Notes under the pieces: generated by a model
Database searches by the model: none
Told to the model about the DNA's origin: nothing
What the model saw: only the letters and a program-made list of their open reading frames with translations
Part shown: positions 46,441-57,050 of the stretch, piece by piece
Numbering within the stretch: position 1 is the first letter of the stretch
Layout of the letters: every line of letters starts with the position of its first letter
Origin: Thelonectria olida
Lineage: Eukaryota; Ascomycota; Sordariomycetes; Hypocreales; Nectriaceae
Length of the DNA: 64,000 bases
Reading direction: 5' to 3'
Assembly (NCBI GenBank): GCA_020736575.1
Contig: JAGPYM010000081.1
Coordinates: 21,536 to 85,535 of the forward strand
Made by a program: the position numbers and the translations under genes

Positions 46441-47130
46441 AAGGATAGTAGAGTAAATAATTTCTTTTTAGCAGTAATAAAAATGGAACAATTTAGAGCA
46501 ATAAGGCAGGTATGCAATTTTCATCTTTTCTATTATCCTCCTTTTTAATTATTTTTATAAGTACTTTTAAACTTAAGTATCTGATCTCTATTATAAAAAA
46601 GAATTAAAAGCAATTTAAAAAGCTTAATTAAGCTTACTATATAACATATAATATAAAGTATATATATATTACTATTAGTTAAAAAGTAATATTAAAAAAA
46701 AGAAAAAAGAAAATTAAAAAAATATAAAAGGTAAGTTATTATATAGTAATTTTAATTATTATATTAAGTTTTTTATATATTTTTTTATTTAATTACTTTA
46801 TTTATTTTTATAAGTTTACTTAGTTTTTAACTTATTTAATTTATTTTTTTACTTTTCTTTTTTTATTTAACTTTTTTAGCCTTACTTTTACTTTTTAACT
46901 TTTATATTTTAATATTAACTGTATTAATAAGTGTATTTTAAAAAATATAAAACTAGAGTTTAATTTATATTAATATTTATTATATATTTATAATTTTAAC
47001 TTTTTTATAAATACTAATAATATATAATAAATTATATAAATAATAATATTTATTTTATTTTATTTTATTTAATATATTTATTTTAATTAATATTATAATT
47101 ATAATCCACTTAAATAAAAAATACAACTAT
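46441..47130. repeat. Extremely AT-rich block, probably RIP-decayed repeat DNA
   Basis: Nearly all A and T for about 690 bp, with long runs and very frequent TA dinucleotides and almost no CpA. This composition is what repeat-induced point mutation leaves behind in Pezizomycotina repeats. No coding content or terminal repeats can be recognised. Confidence 0.65.
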
Positions 47131-48113
47131 AATAGTAATAATGCTAGGACTTATATTAGTCTAGTTGTTAGCTTGGCTAGGATCCTCGCCCAAGACATTA
47201 CCTTGGCCGAGAGGGCATCTGGCCTAATAAAGGGTTGGTCGCGCCGAGTGTACCAAGTTGGACATGTCTAAGAATAGGTAAATTACTTTTACATTAAAGC
47301 ATTGCCGCCTTAATAATTACACCAGTCTTGGTCGTTCGGTAACCAGGTTATAATGAGTAGATCCCTTGTTATCTTCGGTGGAATCATCGTCCCCTGCAAC
47401 GGCTGTACCGCCAGCGACTTTCACCTTCTTAAACAAACGGCAATTGGTATAGACAAAAATGGTGTGATGTCATTTATCAATTCTTCTGCCAGCAGCCCTG
47501 CTAGAGCTGCGGCCAACGAGGCTTCATTGGCCAGCCAAGCATTGATGAACTAGCTATCCAGAGCACTACATTACCTCATTAGAAGATACAGTCCAGCGAA
47601 CCAAAAGCCTCGTTGCCCATATCCGCGCCCTAGATCCAGACTGCTCTTGTTTGATCCTACAACTCGTTTAACGTCCGTAACGTTATTGATGGCTGAGTCG
47701 GTCAAACTGTGCTGAGATTTAAATGACAAGTTACGCGTCAGCTCCGCGGGCTCGTACAGACTCGTATAATCGTATTCGCCTGCATAACCCGAGGTTATAC
47801 GCCGAAACACCTCGTGGGGGTGTCTCGTTCTGCATACAAAGCGCCCTGGCAACTCATCCGTGACAATGTTCTGAAGCGTAAATCAAGTACTACCTCGCGT
47901 TAATCTGGCCCACAACACAAACAACCACGTAATAATGGAAATTGAACGAGGCTGAGCTGTCAAGGCACTTCTGGTATGCCTGGCACTGCCCAAAGGATCC
48001 GCTCAAAGTGTTGAAGCTTTGAAAGCCGGCGGCCCCAATGCTGAATTGAAGTTATAAGAGAGAATCGACATCCACCAGGCAATTGACCATTTTGAGGCAA
48101 CCGCACCGTGATA
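47131..48113. other. Intergenic region with a short amidohydrolase-like open frame
   Basis: About 1 kb. An open frame at 47353-47553 (66 aa) begins SLVIFGGIIVPCNG and continues AIGIDKNGVMSFI, faintly like the N-terminus of guanine-deaminase-type amidohydrolases. The metal-binding part is absent, so at most a fragment. Nothing else supportable. Confidence 0.25.
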
Positions 48114-50989
48114 ATGGACCTTGAAAATGGCGCCCCTAGGTCGAGTGCGAGCATGCCGTCCCCATACAACACGGTAGTTCCCGAAGACCTGCTCACAAAC
48201 CAGCCAACCATGAAAGGTGTGCAAGACATGCCTTCCCTGATAGCCTCGAGTCAGGCAGCTAACTATCATGGCATACAGATGATGGCCGTGTCAACATTGA
48301 TATGAACTCGCGTGCAGTCAAATATCTCTCCCTGCTCCCAAACTTCAAGCCCAGCCCTGCTGATACACCCGTCGAGCCGCACGCGAGTCCTCCAGCCTAC
48401 CCCCTCCCTGAACCTCACCGTGTCCCTTGGGAATCCTTTCCAGTCAAACTCAACATCGTCATCCAAGTCGTCGGCAGCCGTGGCGATGTCCAACCATTCG
48501 TGGCGCTCGGCACCGAGCTACGACGACACGGACACCGGGTGCGCCTAGCGACGCACGCCGTGTTCGACTCCTTTGTGCGCGAGGCCGGCTTGGAATTCTA
48601 CTCCATCGGAGGTGATCCCGCCGAGTTGATGGCATACATGGTACGGAACCCAGGGCTCATCCCGAGCATGAAAAGCCTCCGGGCCGGCGACGTTCAGAAG
48701 AAGCGCTCCCTGATGGCTGAGATTCTCAAGGGATGCTGGCTCTCTTGCATCAGCCCTGACCCAATGTCATCCGACCCCTTCGTTGCGGATGCCATCATCG
48801 CCAATCCACCGAGCTTCGCCCACATACACTGCGCACAAGCACTCGGCATACCGGTCCATATCATGTTTACTATGCCCTGGACGAGCACAGTGGCGTTCCC
48901 TCACCCACTGGTCAATATAGAACTCAGTCTCGGATCTGGCTCGGAGCCCTTGATGGCTAATTATATATCCTATGGTGTTGTAGAATTTCTTACATGGCAA
49001 GGGTAAGGAGCTTCGAGACATGGCAAGATGTTTGGGAAGTCAAAAGTGACGTTTTTTTCTAGACTGGGAGACCTTATCAACGAATTGAGGGAGAACATCG
49101 ATTTAGAGCACATTGCCTTTTCCGATGGCCCCTGTCTTATTGAGAAACTAGAAGTCCCCGTTACGTACTGCTGGTCTCCTGCGCTGGTGCCAAAGCCAGC
49201 AGATTGGGGCTCCAACATAGGTGAGTTGCAATAAGGCTTCTCAGTACCCTACTGACTATCTAAGCACAGATGTTTGTGGCTTCTTCTTTCGTGAGCCGCC
49301 CTGTTACACGCCAGCCCCAGAGCTTCACGCATTTCTGCAAGCTGGACCACCCCCGGTCTATATTGGCTTCGGCAGCATCGTGATAGATGATCCGCACCAC
49401 ATGTCCGAGTTGATTCTAGAAGCCGTTCGGATTACAGGCACTCGAGCGCTCATCTCAAGGGGGTGGAGCAAACTAGATGGTCCTGAATCGAGGCACGTCA
49501 TGTTTTTAGGTGATTGCCCCCATGAATGGCTTTTCCAGCATGTCGCGGCTGTTGTTCACCATGGAGGTGCGGGCACAACCGCTTGTGGCTTGTTGAATGG
49601 ACGGCCGACTACGATTGTGCCCTTTTTTGGCGAGTGAGTTTCCCCTGGTTCACAATGAGACCCGAGCATCGTCTCGAGAATTTCGTCCTAGGATTTCTGC
49701 TGATGGTATTCTTTGTTGCATAGCCAACCCTTCTGGGGCAACATGGTAGCCGCGGCTGGGGCAGGTCCTGCACCGATTCCCCAGAAGTCCCTAAGCGTTG
49801 ACAATCTGGTTGAAGCCATCCGCTTCTGTATGACTCGGGAGGCCGCCCAAGCTGCCGAGAAAATTGCAGCGAAGATGCGTATCGAGTCAGGTGTCAAAGC
49901 AGCGGCGGCGTCCTTCCACGCTCACCTCCCCCGAGACAGACTTGAGTGCGATATCATCAAGGGTCAGCCCGCTGTATGGACGTGCTCGAAGAAGCGACGT
50001 CGGCTCAAGCTGTGCAAAACGGCGGCAGAGATCCTTTTAAGTCATCTCAAGGTTGATGTTAAAAGCCTAGAGATGTAAGCTCTACCCAACTTTCGAGCTC
50101 AATGACGCCTTTGCTGATTCCCGATAGGTACGAAAGTCATCGAACAGTTATCCAAGCACGTCGATGGGAACCCATGACTGGCACAATAGCAGCTGCGATC
50201 GGGGTCGGCGCTGACTTGGCAAAGTCAGCTGCGAATACTGTCATAAAGCCCATCCAGGCGTACCAGCAACGAGGCGCGATAGAGCTGGACGGACACGATG
50301 ACTGGCCGAGTGCAAGTGCAGCACCGTCCTCTCATGATTCAATACCGACGAGAGCGAAACACTCACGAGGGTGTCTGAGCACAACTAAGGCTTTGACAAC
50401 AGTTTCCGCTCACAGCATGTCCAAGTTCCTGGAGCAGTTCGCGCGCGGCGTCGTCACCATCCCATTCGCCTTTACCGAGGGATTTCGAAGCGTGCCGCTG
50501 CTCTATGGCGATGAGCTTCGAGACTACGGGGAGATTTACGATTGGAAGACTGGAGTCACGTTTGGTGTAAATGCCGTTGTCTTTGGCGTAATCGACGGAG
50601 TGGCCGGTTTATTCATCCTGCCGTACAAGGGCGCCAGGCAGGAAGGCGTGATTGGGGCTGCGAAGGGCGTTGGCAAAGGGGTTGCGGGCTTGTCCAGCAA
50701 GGTCTTCACTGGTAGGTCGACCCAGTTCTGTACGTGTTGCAGCGATTCTAATCGGAACTACTCGACAGCGACCCTCGGATGGGCCACGTACCCCCTGCAG
50801 GGGATTTACATGAGTATATGGCGTCTCGCCAATTCCAAGGCTCGTCGGTCCATTCAACAGGCCCGACTTGCAGAAGGTAGATACTTAGCAGACAAGAGTC
50901 GTGCAATGGGAATTAGTGATGGATCGATAATGGAGATGTTCGATGCGATGATGGCCTGGAATAATGCGAATCGGGGTGTATTCAGATAG
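48114..50989 (+). CDS. Sterol-glucosyltransferase-like UDP-glycosyltransferase (GT1) with C-terminal extension
   Basis: Predicted 834-aa enzyme with seven exons (48114-48216, 48279-49002, 49063-49220, 49270-49633, 49724-50074, 50128-50711, 50769-50989), frame checked. The N-terminal GT domain opens with [20 protein letters not shown], the acceptor-side glycine loop typical of sterol 3-beta-glucosyltransferases and their bacterial relatives. The donor-binding domain has GFGSIVIDD and the UDP-sugar signature [18 protein letters not shown], then PFFGDQPFWG. After about residue 600 a fungal C-terminal region ([29 protein letters not shown]) follows, probably membrane-associated. It lacks the PH/GRAM N-terminal domains of autophagy-type Atg26. 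It would transfer glucose or a related sugar to a hydrophobic acceptor such as a sterol or polyketide. Convergent with a Zn2Cys6 gene. Confidence 0.92.
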
Positions 50990-51029
50990 TAATGAGTCCC
51001 TTGCATCCAGCAGAATCAGAAATTGCGTC

Positions 51030-52187
51030 CTAGTCTATATGAAGCTGTCTTCGTGGCCAAGCCATTGCCTCGCTCCAGAAAGGACCAATGTGCCGCACAA
51101 TTGATCCAAATAAGGCCGACCCAGAGTTCTTGAAGACCCAAAAGTCTCCGTGTCGATGTATAATAGCGGCATAGAAGCCCAAGACGGCCAAAGCTTCCGG
51201 TCAGTGCTGGAACAGAGCATCTATGTAGACGTCTGGAATGAGGAGCGGCCAGGCCATAATCGCGTGGACGGCCAGATCGAACCTCGTGGGCTCCAGCTTG
51301 ATCATGTCGAGCACCCACTGCACCCTTTTCAGGGTCGCCAAGCAAGCCTCGAGAGATAAGGGCGATAGGCCGGGGGCTGCTTCTAGAAACGCGCGCATCT
51401 CGGCCGTCTCTGTTCCGGGCTCGACTTTGTTGGCTCGGTCAGTCCACTCTATGATGTACAACAGAGGTTTCAAGTCTGATTGAAGGATCTCTTTCCAGTA
51501 TGTACTCGTCACCGCGCGGACCCCACGATGAAGGCGGACATAGGCAACAAAGCTGCTGACAAATGCAGTAGGACTATTGCGGTGGCTGGCGAGGGTGTCG
51601 CAAAGGACGTGGACGCCAAGGAGGGTTGCAAAGAGGAACGATGTCAGGTGATTCATCTGGGATATGTCCGCCTTGGCCTTGTTGAAGACGGTCAAGGCGC
51701 GCGTCTGCAGTTCTGTGGCTTGCTGGTGGTAGACGGATGCCGTGGCTGGGTCCGACTCGGATACGGCGCGGTGCAGAGCCGAGAGGGCAAGCAACTGGTC
51801 GAGAAGATAGGGAGCTGTGAGAGTGTTGTCGACGGCGATGGTGATGATTGGCTTGACGTCTGCCTGGAGCGCCATGAAGTCAGCCAGGTGGCATTCTGCA
51901 TGGTGGAGAGAGGCCAGGTCCAATGCAGTAAAGGCCCCGCGGCTGTGAGAGTCGATGGCCTTGTTGCTGGGCTCGGCGGGCGCCGAAGCACCCTTATGGC
52001 TGCGGGCATTGGGTTTCTGGTTCCGATACGAGCATGGACGGTTGCCGAAAGAGCACTTCTGGCATGTTGGACGGCCCTCGTCGCATTTGACGCGCCGTTG
52101 CTTGCACGTGACGCAGCCGTTTCTCGATTTGCGATGGGTACGTCGCGGCTCGGGCTGATGATGGCTCGATTGGTCTGCCTCTGCCAT
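51030..52187 (-). CDS. Zn2Cys6 transcription factor with a premature stop near the C-terminus
   Basis: Intronless. The open frame runs from 52187 to a TGA at 51201-51203 (328 aa). Zinc cluster: CVTCKQRRVKCDEGRPTCQKC then SFGNRPC. The rest matches the short fungal regulators annotated as sterol-uptake-control-like (Upc2 branch), with ALDLASLHHAECHL and LLALSALHRA. Reading past the TGA, the same frame stays open for 56 more codons to a TAG at 51030-51032. These contain the conserved family ending (PEALAVLGFYAAII, GDFWVFKNSG, PFWSEAMAWPR). The TGA replaces what would probably be a CGA, a C-to-T change. The regulator may therefore be truncated. It is divergent from an RTA1 gene and convergent with the UGT, 40 bp apart. 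Confidence 0.88.
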
Positions 52188-52555
52188 TGAGCGATGTCGT
52201 TAGTGTATGAGAGGGTGTAAGAAGACGGGAACGAGTGGCAAAGCGAAGTGACGATGGGAATGCGAGCCATTTACGAAGCGAACGCTGAGCGAGACGGCTC
52301 CACGTGTCCCCGCTATAAGTTAGCAGTCCCGTCGCCCCGTATCGACTTCGCGCGTACTCCATACGAGCGTCAATACGACGCACGAATACGGCCGGCTCCC
52401 AAACCACTCAGACAAAGTTGTAATATAAATTCCCATCCAGAAGCAGTGATGAGCTCTTATTCATACTTCTCCCCATTCCACTCCGCCGCTCTCCTGAGTC
52501 CTACCGCCTCTACCCGTTACCTCTGCGCTAATCAAACCATTCACCGTCACGCACA
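52188..52555. promoter_or_regulatory. Divergent promoter of Zn2Cys6 and RTA1 genes
   Basis: 368 bp shared by two divergent genes. The regulator may control the transporter-like gene. No specific site identified. Confidence 0.45.
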
Positions 52556-53449
52556 ATGGCCGTGCTGAAGGCCTACAAAGGAGAGATATATCTTTGGCTC
52601 TACGTCCCTTCCACGCCTGCCGCAGCCCTTTTCACTGCTCTCTTCATCCTGGGAACTGCCTACATAACATGGCGAATGTTCAAGAGCCGCACCTGGTTTT
52701 GTACCGCCTTTGTCGTCGGCGGCCTTTGTATGTAAACTCCCGTTATTCAAACCGCCTCTCTTACCAGTTGCTAACGTCAACTTGATGCAGTGGAAGCCAT
52801 TGGCTATGCTGCCAGGGCCGCGGCTAGAGATAAGACCGACCAATGCATGCCCTACGTCATCCAGAGCACCTTCATTCTCGTTGCCCCCGCGCTCTTTGCT
52901 GCCTCCATCTACATGATCCTCGGTCGCCTCATTCGAAGCCTACACGCCACGACTCTATCTATAATCCCCATCAAATGGCTTACCAAGATATTCGTTTGCG
53001 GTGATGTCGCCTCCTTCATGGTCCAGGCGAGTGGTGCGGGCATTATGGTCAAGTCCGACTCGCCGAAGACGGGCGAGAATATCATCTTAGGCGGTCTGTT
53101 CATTCAAATCATCATCTTTGGATTCTTTGCTGTCACGGCGGCCATTTTCCATGTGAGAGTCCGCCGATACCGTACCCCGAGCCACTCAAACTGGCAACAG
53201 ACCATGAGGATGCTCTACATTGTGAGTGTTACAATCATGGTGCGATCAATTTTCCGCGTTGTCGAGTACATCATGGGTCAGGATGGGTATCTTCTAAAGA
53301 ATGAATGGACTCTTTACGTCTTTGATGCTCTTTTGATGTTTGGTGTCGTTGTGATGCTTGCATGGAGATATCCTGATGACTTGCATCCCGCGAAGGGGGA
53401 CGACCTGGCCATGGAGACAGAGTTGACAATGCAGCCACCGCTTCCTTAG
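52556..53449 (+). CDS. RTA1-family seven-TM lipid-translocating/resistance protein
   Basis: Predicted 276-aa membrane protein with two exons (52556-52727, 52791-53449), frame checked. It has about seven hydrophobic helices. RTA1-family residues are clear: EAIGYAAR after TM2, LVAPALFAASIYMILGR in TM3, FVCGDVASFMVQASG, IFRVVEYIMG with the conserved Arg-Glu, and LYVFDALLMFGV in TM7. Yeast relatives (Rta1, Rsb1) act in resistance to 7-aminocholesterol and in export of sphingoid bases; fungal ones respond to lipids and azoles. It is divergent from a sterol-regulator-like Zn2Cys6 gene. A second family member lies at 54381-55419, facing it across an AT-rich block. Confidence 0.93.
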
Positions 53450-53599
53450 ATTGTTAACAGGCAAACTTCACGAGAGGATTACAGACATTAGAGCAGATAG
53501 ATTATGGTAGATTTACTAAGAAAGAATTACAATCGTCTTAACCTCAATTTTCTCTTGACGTCATATAGGGCAACTGTTACACGTGAACACTTTTTAGCT

Positions 53600-54370
53600 C
53601 CTACTTATTTATAGAGTCCTGAAGCCTAAGTTTTGAATTCGTTATCGAGCTTCTTCCTATATGTGCGTACTAACCCATTTATAAAGTTTATTACCTGTCT
53701 AGCTATAGCGACTGAGTTGGGTTAACTATTAGATATTACTATCCTTAAACTTGAGTTTAGCTTGACTTTTTCAACTTGAAGTAAAGGCTAAATAGGGTAT
53801 ATAATAAAACAGTAATATAGTTTTAAATATAGAAAATATATTCCTAGTAAATAGTAAATCTTATTATTTTTAGTAATACTAACTATTTATAATATTTATA
53901 AGGCTTATTAAAAAGCTTATTATTATATATTTAATTTATAGTTTTAATAAATATATTTTTATAAGAATTTATAATACTTTTGTTAAAAATATTATTATAA
54001 TATATATAATACTAAGTTTAAAAGAATAGTGCTTTTATATTAAAAGCTTAAAATAAGGTTTTTTAAGTAAGGTTTACATAATAAGGATTTTTACTTAAAA
54101 GCTAATTATAAACCCTATAGAAAAGCTTATTATAATAGATATAAGGCTAGGTTTTGCCTGTATTAACCTTTATTATGTGCTAATACTACGCTTATTTTAA
54201 TAAATAATAATACTAAGTTTAATTTATTTTAATTTTAATTAAATATTTCTAATTGTATTTCTTTTAAACTCTAGTAGTAATATATTTTATATTTAAATAG
54301 ATACATTTTATTATATAAGATTTCTATATTAACATTTTTTAAGGAAAAAAACTACTTCTAATTAAATTTA
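53600..54370. repeat. AT-rich decayed block between two RTA1 genes
   Basis: About 770 bp rich in TA dinucleotides, with motifs such as AAGCTTATTATAAT recurring imperfectly. The composition matches the other RIP-like blocks at 46.4 and 61.8 kb. No terminal repeats or coding sequence recognised. Confidence 0.6.
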
Positions 54371-54380
54371 ACCGGTTAGA

Positions 54381-55419
54381 TCAAGTCATTCTCCTATAGT
54401 TTGACTGCGCGCCCATGGGGAAGTTATCCACGTTTGCGTTAAAACCAGCTCCCCTGCCCAAGGTCTTGTGGTCTCGGAGCACCTCGCTGGGATGATAAAC
54501 TGTAAAGATAGCCGCCGCAAGCAACATAAGCAGCGCATCCAAAATATAGGAATACACTTCCTTCTTAAGCAAGCTTCCATTATTGCCTTGAGCGTACTCA
54601 ACCATACGAAAGGCGGATCGTACCATGATGAGCATACTGCTGAAGTAAAGAACCCAGAGGAATCGTCGCCAAGGATTGGGGGTAGCCTGCGATTTAATGG
54701 TGGGATGCCTGATGATTCGGATATGAAATATAGCTGTCACCATCATGAAGCCGCTAAAGAAGACAACCTGAATGCCGAGGCCGAGAAGGATGATATTGTT
54801 GCCGAGGTCTTGGGTCGACTTGGAATGGGAACTGGCGAGCAAGCCACCACCTGGATGTTTTGATTAACTTGGGTCCCTAGCAGTTGGGCAACTGATTTAG
54901 CACGGAATAATATGCACTGACCTCCTCCTTGCCCAAAGATGGACAGAACATCACCCAAAAGAAACAGCTTCGTTAACCGCTGCACGCGAATAAGGGAATA
55001 ATCCTGGGCGTCCAGGACTCGAATAAGGCGGCCCAGCACCATATATATCGAGGCGGCAAAAAGAGTCGGCCCAAGAAGGATCAGGATATTCTGGATTATG
55101 TACGGCATCAGTTTCCAGTCGGGCGTTTGATTGGAGGAGTAGGCTCGCGCGGCGTATCCGATGGTTTCAACTGTTAAGGAGGGCACAGCATTAGTATCAT
55201 GTAGAAGAAAGGACTATTCATAGTGAAATCATACGTACACATGCATCCTACTAGGAAAGGGATGAAGGCCCATGTTCTGGCCTTGATCAGAAGCTGCAAG
55301 TGGCGGATTGAGACAGCGGCAAAGAACAGTGCGAACATTACTGCTGCGGCTAAGGAAGGGGAATAGTGATACAGTTTGAATCCCCCCGAGTTGGAGTCAG
55401 AGTCGGAGTCTGTAGCCAT
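54381..55419 (-). CDS. RTA1-family seven-TM protein, second copy
   Basis: Predicted 299-aa membrane protein. Three exons on the minus strand (55419-55239, 55170-54922, 54850-54381), frame checked. Conserved RTA1 features: FETIGYAARAYSS, LLGPTLFAASIYMVLGRLIR, LFLLGDVLSIFGQGGG, FRMVEYAQGNNG and YILDALLML. The N-terminus begins with an acidic serine/aspartate tract (SDSDSDSNSGG). It is related to the gene at 52556 but clearly diverged, and its introns differ (an extra one after GQGGG), so the pair is not a very recent duplication. The two genes converge on the AT-rich block. Likely role in lipid or sterol-analogue export or resistance. Confidence 0.92.
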
Positions 55420-56092
55420 AGTGCGCGGTGATGGGATAGGTAGAAGAAGAAGAAGGAACTGTAGATGAAGTCAAGGGCCAGGTGGGATGTCGATCGGGCG
55501 AGCAGTTCTATAAGAACAACAAGCTGCATGCATTAGAATCTCAGAGGAGATCTATCTTAAAGATGGAATTTGATTGACAGCTTCTCCATCCTTTGACAAT
55601 CTTTATTTAGCACTAATGCAGGGACACGGAAGCATGCGTGTCTCAAGTCAAACATCTTTGCGGAAATGATGAGTGCGTTGATCGTGGTGAATACGAGGCA
55701 ATGCAAAGTCCGTCGTACATGCTCAGGGGCAATATTCTTCCAATAAGAATCTGGACGCTAGCCCGGCCCCTCGCTCGTATTCTATACACGTAACGCGCGG
55801 GCTCGGGGTGGCGCAGGGAAAATTGGTTAGCATAGGGGCTTCTGTGAGTTTTCATGGCGCTGTCAAGTCTTGAGCCAGGGACTTTAATTAAGATGCAACG
55901 GTGAGAGCGGCGATGAGTCGGGCAATCATCCTTGCCCCACGATACTGTGGTCATTCTCGGCATTGAGTAACGTTTCTAGAGGTGTGGAACTTTGGCATCG
56001 CGAGAATACTTTGAGGGAACGGTCGTCAAGGGGAGGAATACGTTAGCGCAGAGCGCCATGATTTCAAATAGCTACGAAGTCCTCAGACGGCT
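55420..56092. other. Intergenic region, no gene recognised
   Basis: 673 bp upstream of the second RTA1 gene. A minus-strand open frame at 55643-55963 has no family resemblance and is probably chance. Confidence 0.35.
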
Positions 56093-56830
56093 TTAAAATG
56101 GGCACTGTCGATACTGGTGGCGGATCAGGCACTGTCCGTCACACCCCATGCCTGTCTGAGCCTCGTCCTTCTGTGCATCAGTCTCCGGGCAGCTAGCTTT
56201 AGCTGGCTGAGCCAACACTCTGCCATGCCACCAAAGCCAAAATTTGGGTTGTCGAAAGCTGTTCTTCTCGAATGTCTCAAATCGCCGTCGTTGCTTGGCC
56301 TCTCCGTCGGCTGGCTCGGCAGTTTCCTCTGGTGGTTCAATATCCATCCCTGGTGGTCGATCGACTTGGGAGCTGTCCACTTCCTCAGCGTTTTTATCCT
56401 TTTCCGGCTTGTCCTTCAATGGATCAGAGGTGACTTCTTTCCCCAGATACTCTTCGTCGAGACCAACCCGTTTTGTATTGATGTCATGGAGCTGTCTGCG
56501 ACTCCCAGCTAAGATGACTGTAGCCTCCAAGACAGCCGGGAAGAGCTCGCCCACAAGTCCGTCTTCGTCATCTGTGAGACGGTAGATTTCGAGCCGCGGA
56601 CCGGACAGCTGTTTTCTCTTATTTCTTCTCCGTCTTTGCTGGCCTCGCATCTCTGCAAGGCCAAAAGATGCAGCGGCTTCTGCTGCGGAGCATTTCAATT
56701 CGTAAGAGCCGTACGTTCTTCTCACGTCAAACTCACTGCTCCCTTTGGAGCCCGATTGCCGTGCCTGGGTGCTATTTTTGTTGTGGGCATGGCGGGTTGT
56801 CAAGAAGCCCGACTCCCAGTCAGCCTCCAT
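56093..56830 (-). CDS. Hypothetical basic/acidic low-complexity protein
   Basis: Intronless open frame giving 245 aa from the ATG at 56830 (MEADWESGFLTTR). An in-frame ATG at 56926 would add 32 residues. There is a strongly basic patch (RRRRNKRKQ), which could be a nuclear signal, a segment RLEIYRLTDDEDGLVGELF with ordinary globular composition, and a charged stretch rich in Asp, Glu and Lys. I recognise no domain. The N-terminal 150 residues look like real protein; the last 50 or so, after FWLWW, do not, and a 3' intron may have been missed. Confidence 0.5.
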   Translation of the reverse strand: MEADWESGFLTTRHAHNKNSTQARQSGSKGSSEFDVRRTYGSYELKCSAAEAAASFGLAEMRGQQRRRRNKRKQLSGPRLEIYRLTDDEDGLVGELFPAVLEATVILAGSRRQLHDINTKRVGLDEEYLGKEVTSDPLKDKPEKDKNAEEVDSSQVDRPPGMDIEPPEETAEPADGEAKQRRRFETFEKNSFRQPKFWLWWHGRVLAQPAKASCPETDAQKDEAQTGMGCDGQCLIRHQYRQCPF

Positions 56831-57050
56831 GATTAAGACGCTGTCTGTTGTGGTACAAAGTTGAGTGTATCTACTGTTGGCATTTAATAAGAGTTCACAA
56901 TTAACAATGACACGTCCAAAAAGCAAGCCCGTTCTTTGACGACGTCACATCCTCTGGTGCCCCATTTTGTTCAGCTGGACCAACGCCTTAGTGAAGCTAA
57001 AGGGTCACTGCCATCTGCCTGTTTTTCCATAGTCGCTTGGTCCTCGCCTA
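56831..57050. other. Short intergenic region
   Basis: 220 bp between the hypothetical gene and the 3' end of the hydroxylase gene. No feature recognised. Confidence 0.3.

Noticed and set aside
47140..47250. tRNA-like A-box sequence (TAGTCTAGTTGTTAGC) that could mark a tRNA gene or SINE
   Set aside because: No convincing B-box or cloverleaf can be drawn; GGGTTGGTCGC 80 bases on is too poor a match. Left as unexplained intergenic sequence.
47353..47553. 66-aa open frame resembling an amidohydrolase N-terminus
   Set aside because: Similarity is only a few residues, there is no metal-binding motif and no continuation downstream, so it is not called as a gene.
55643..55963. 106-aa minus-strand open frame
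   Set aside because: No recognisable motif and no similarity to neighbours; likely spurious.
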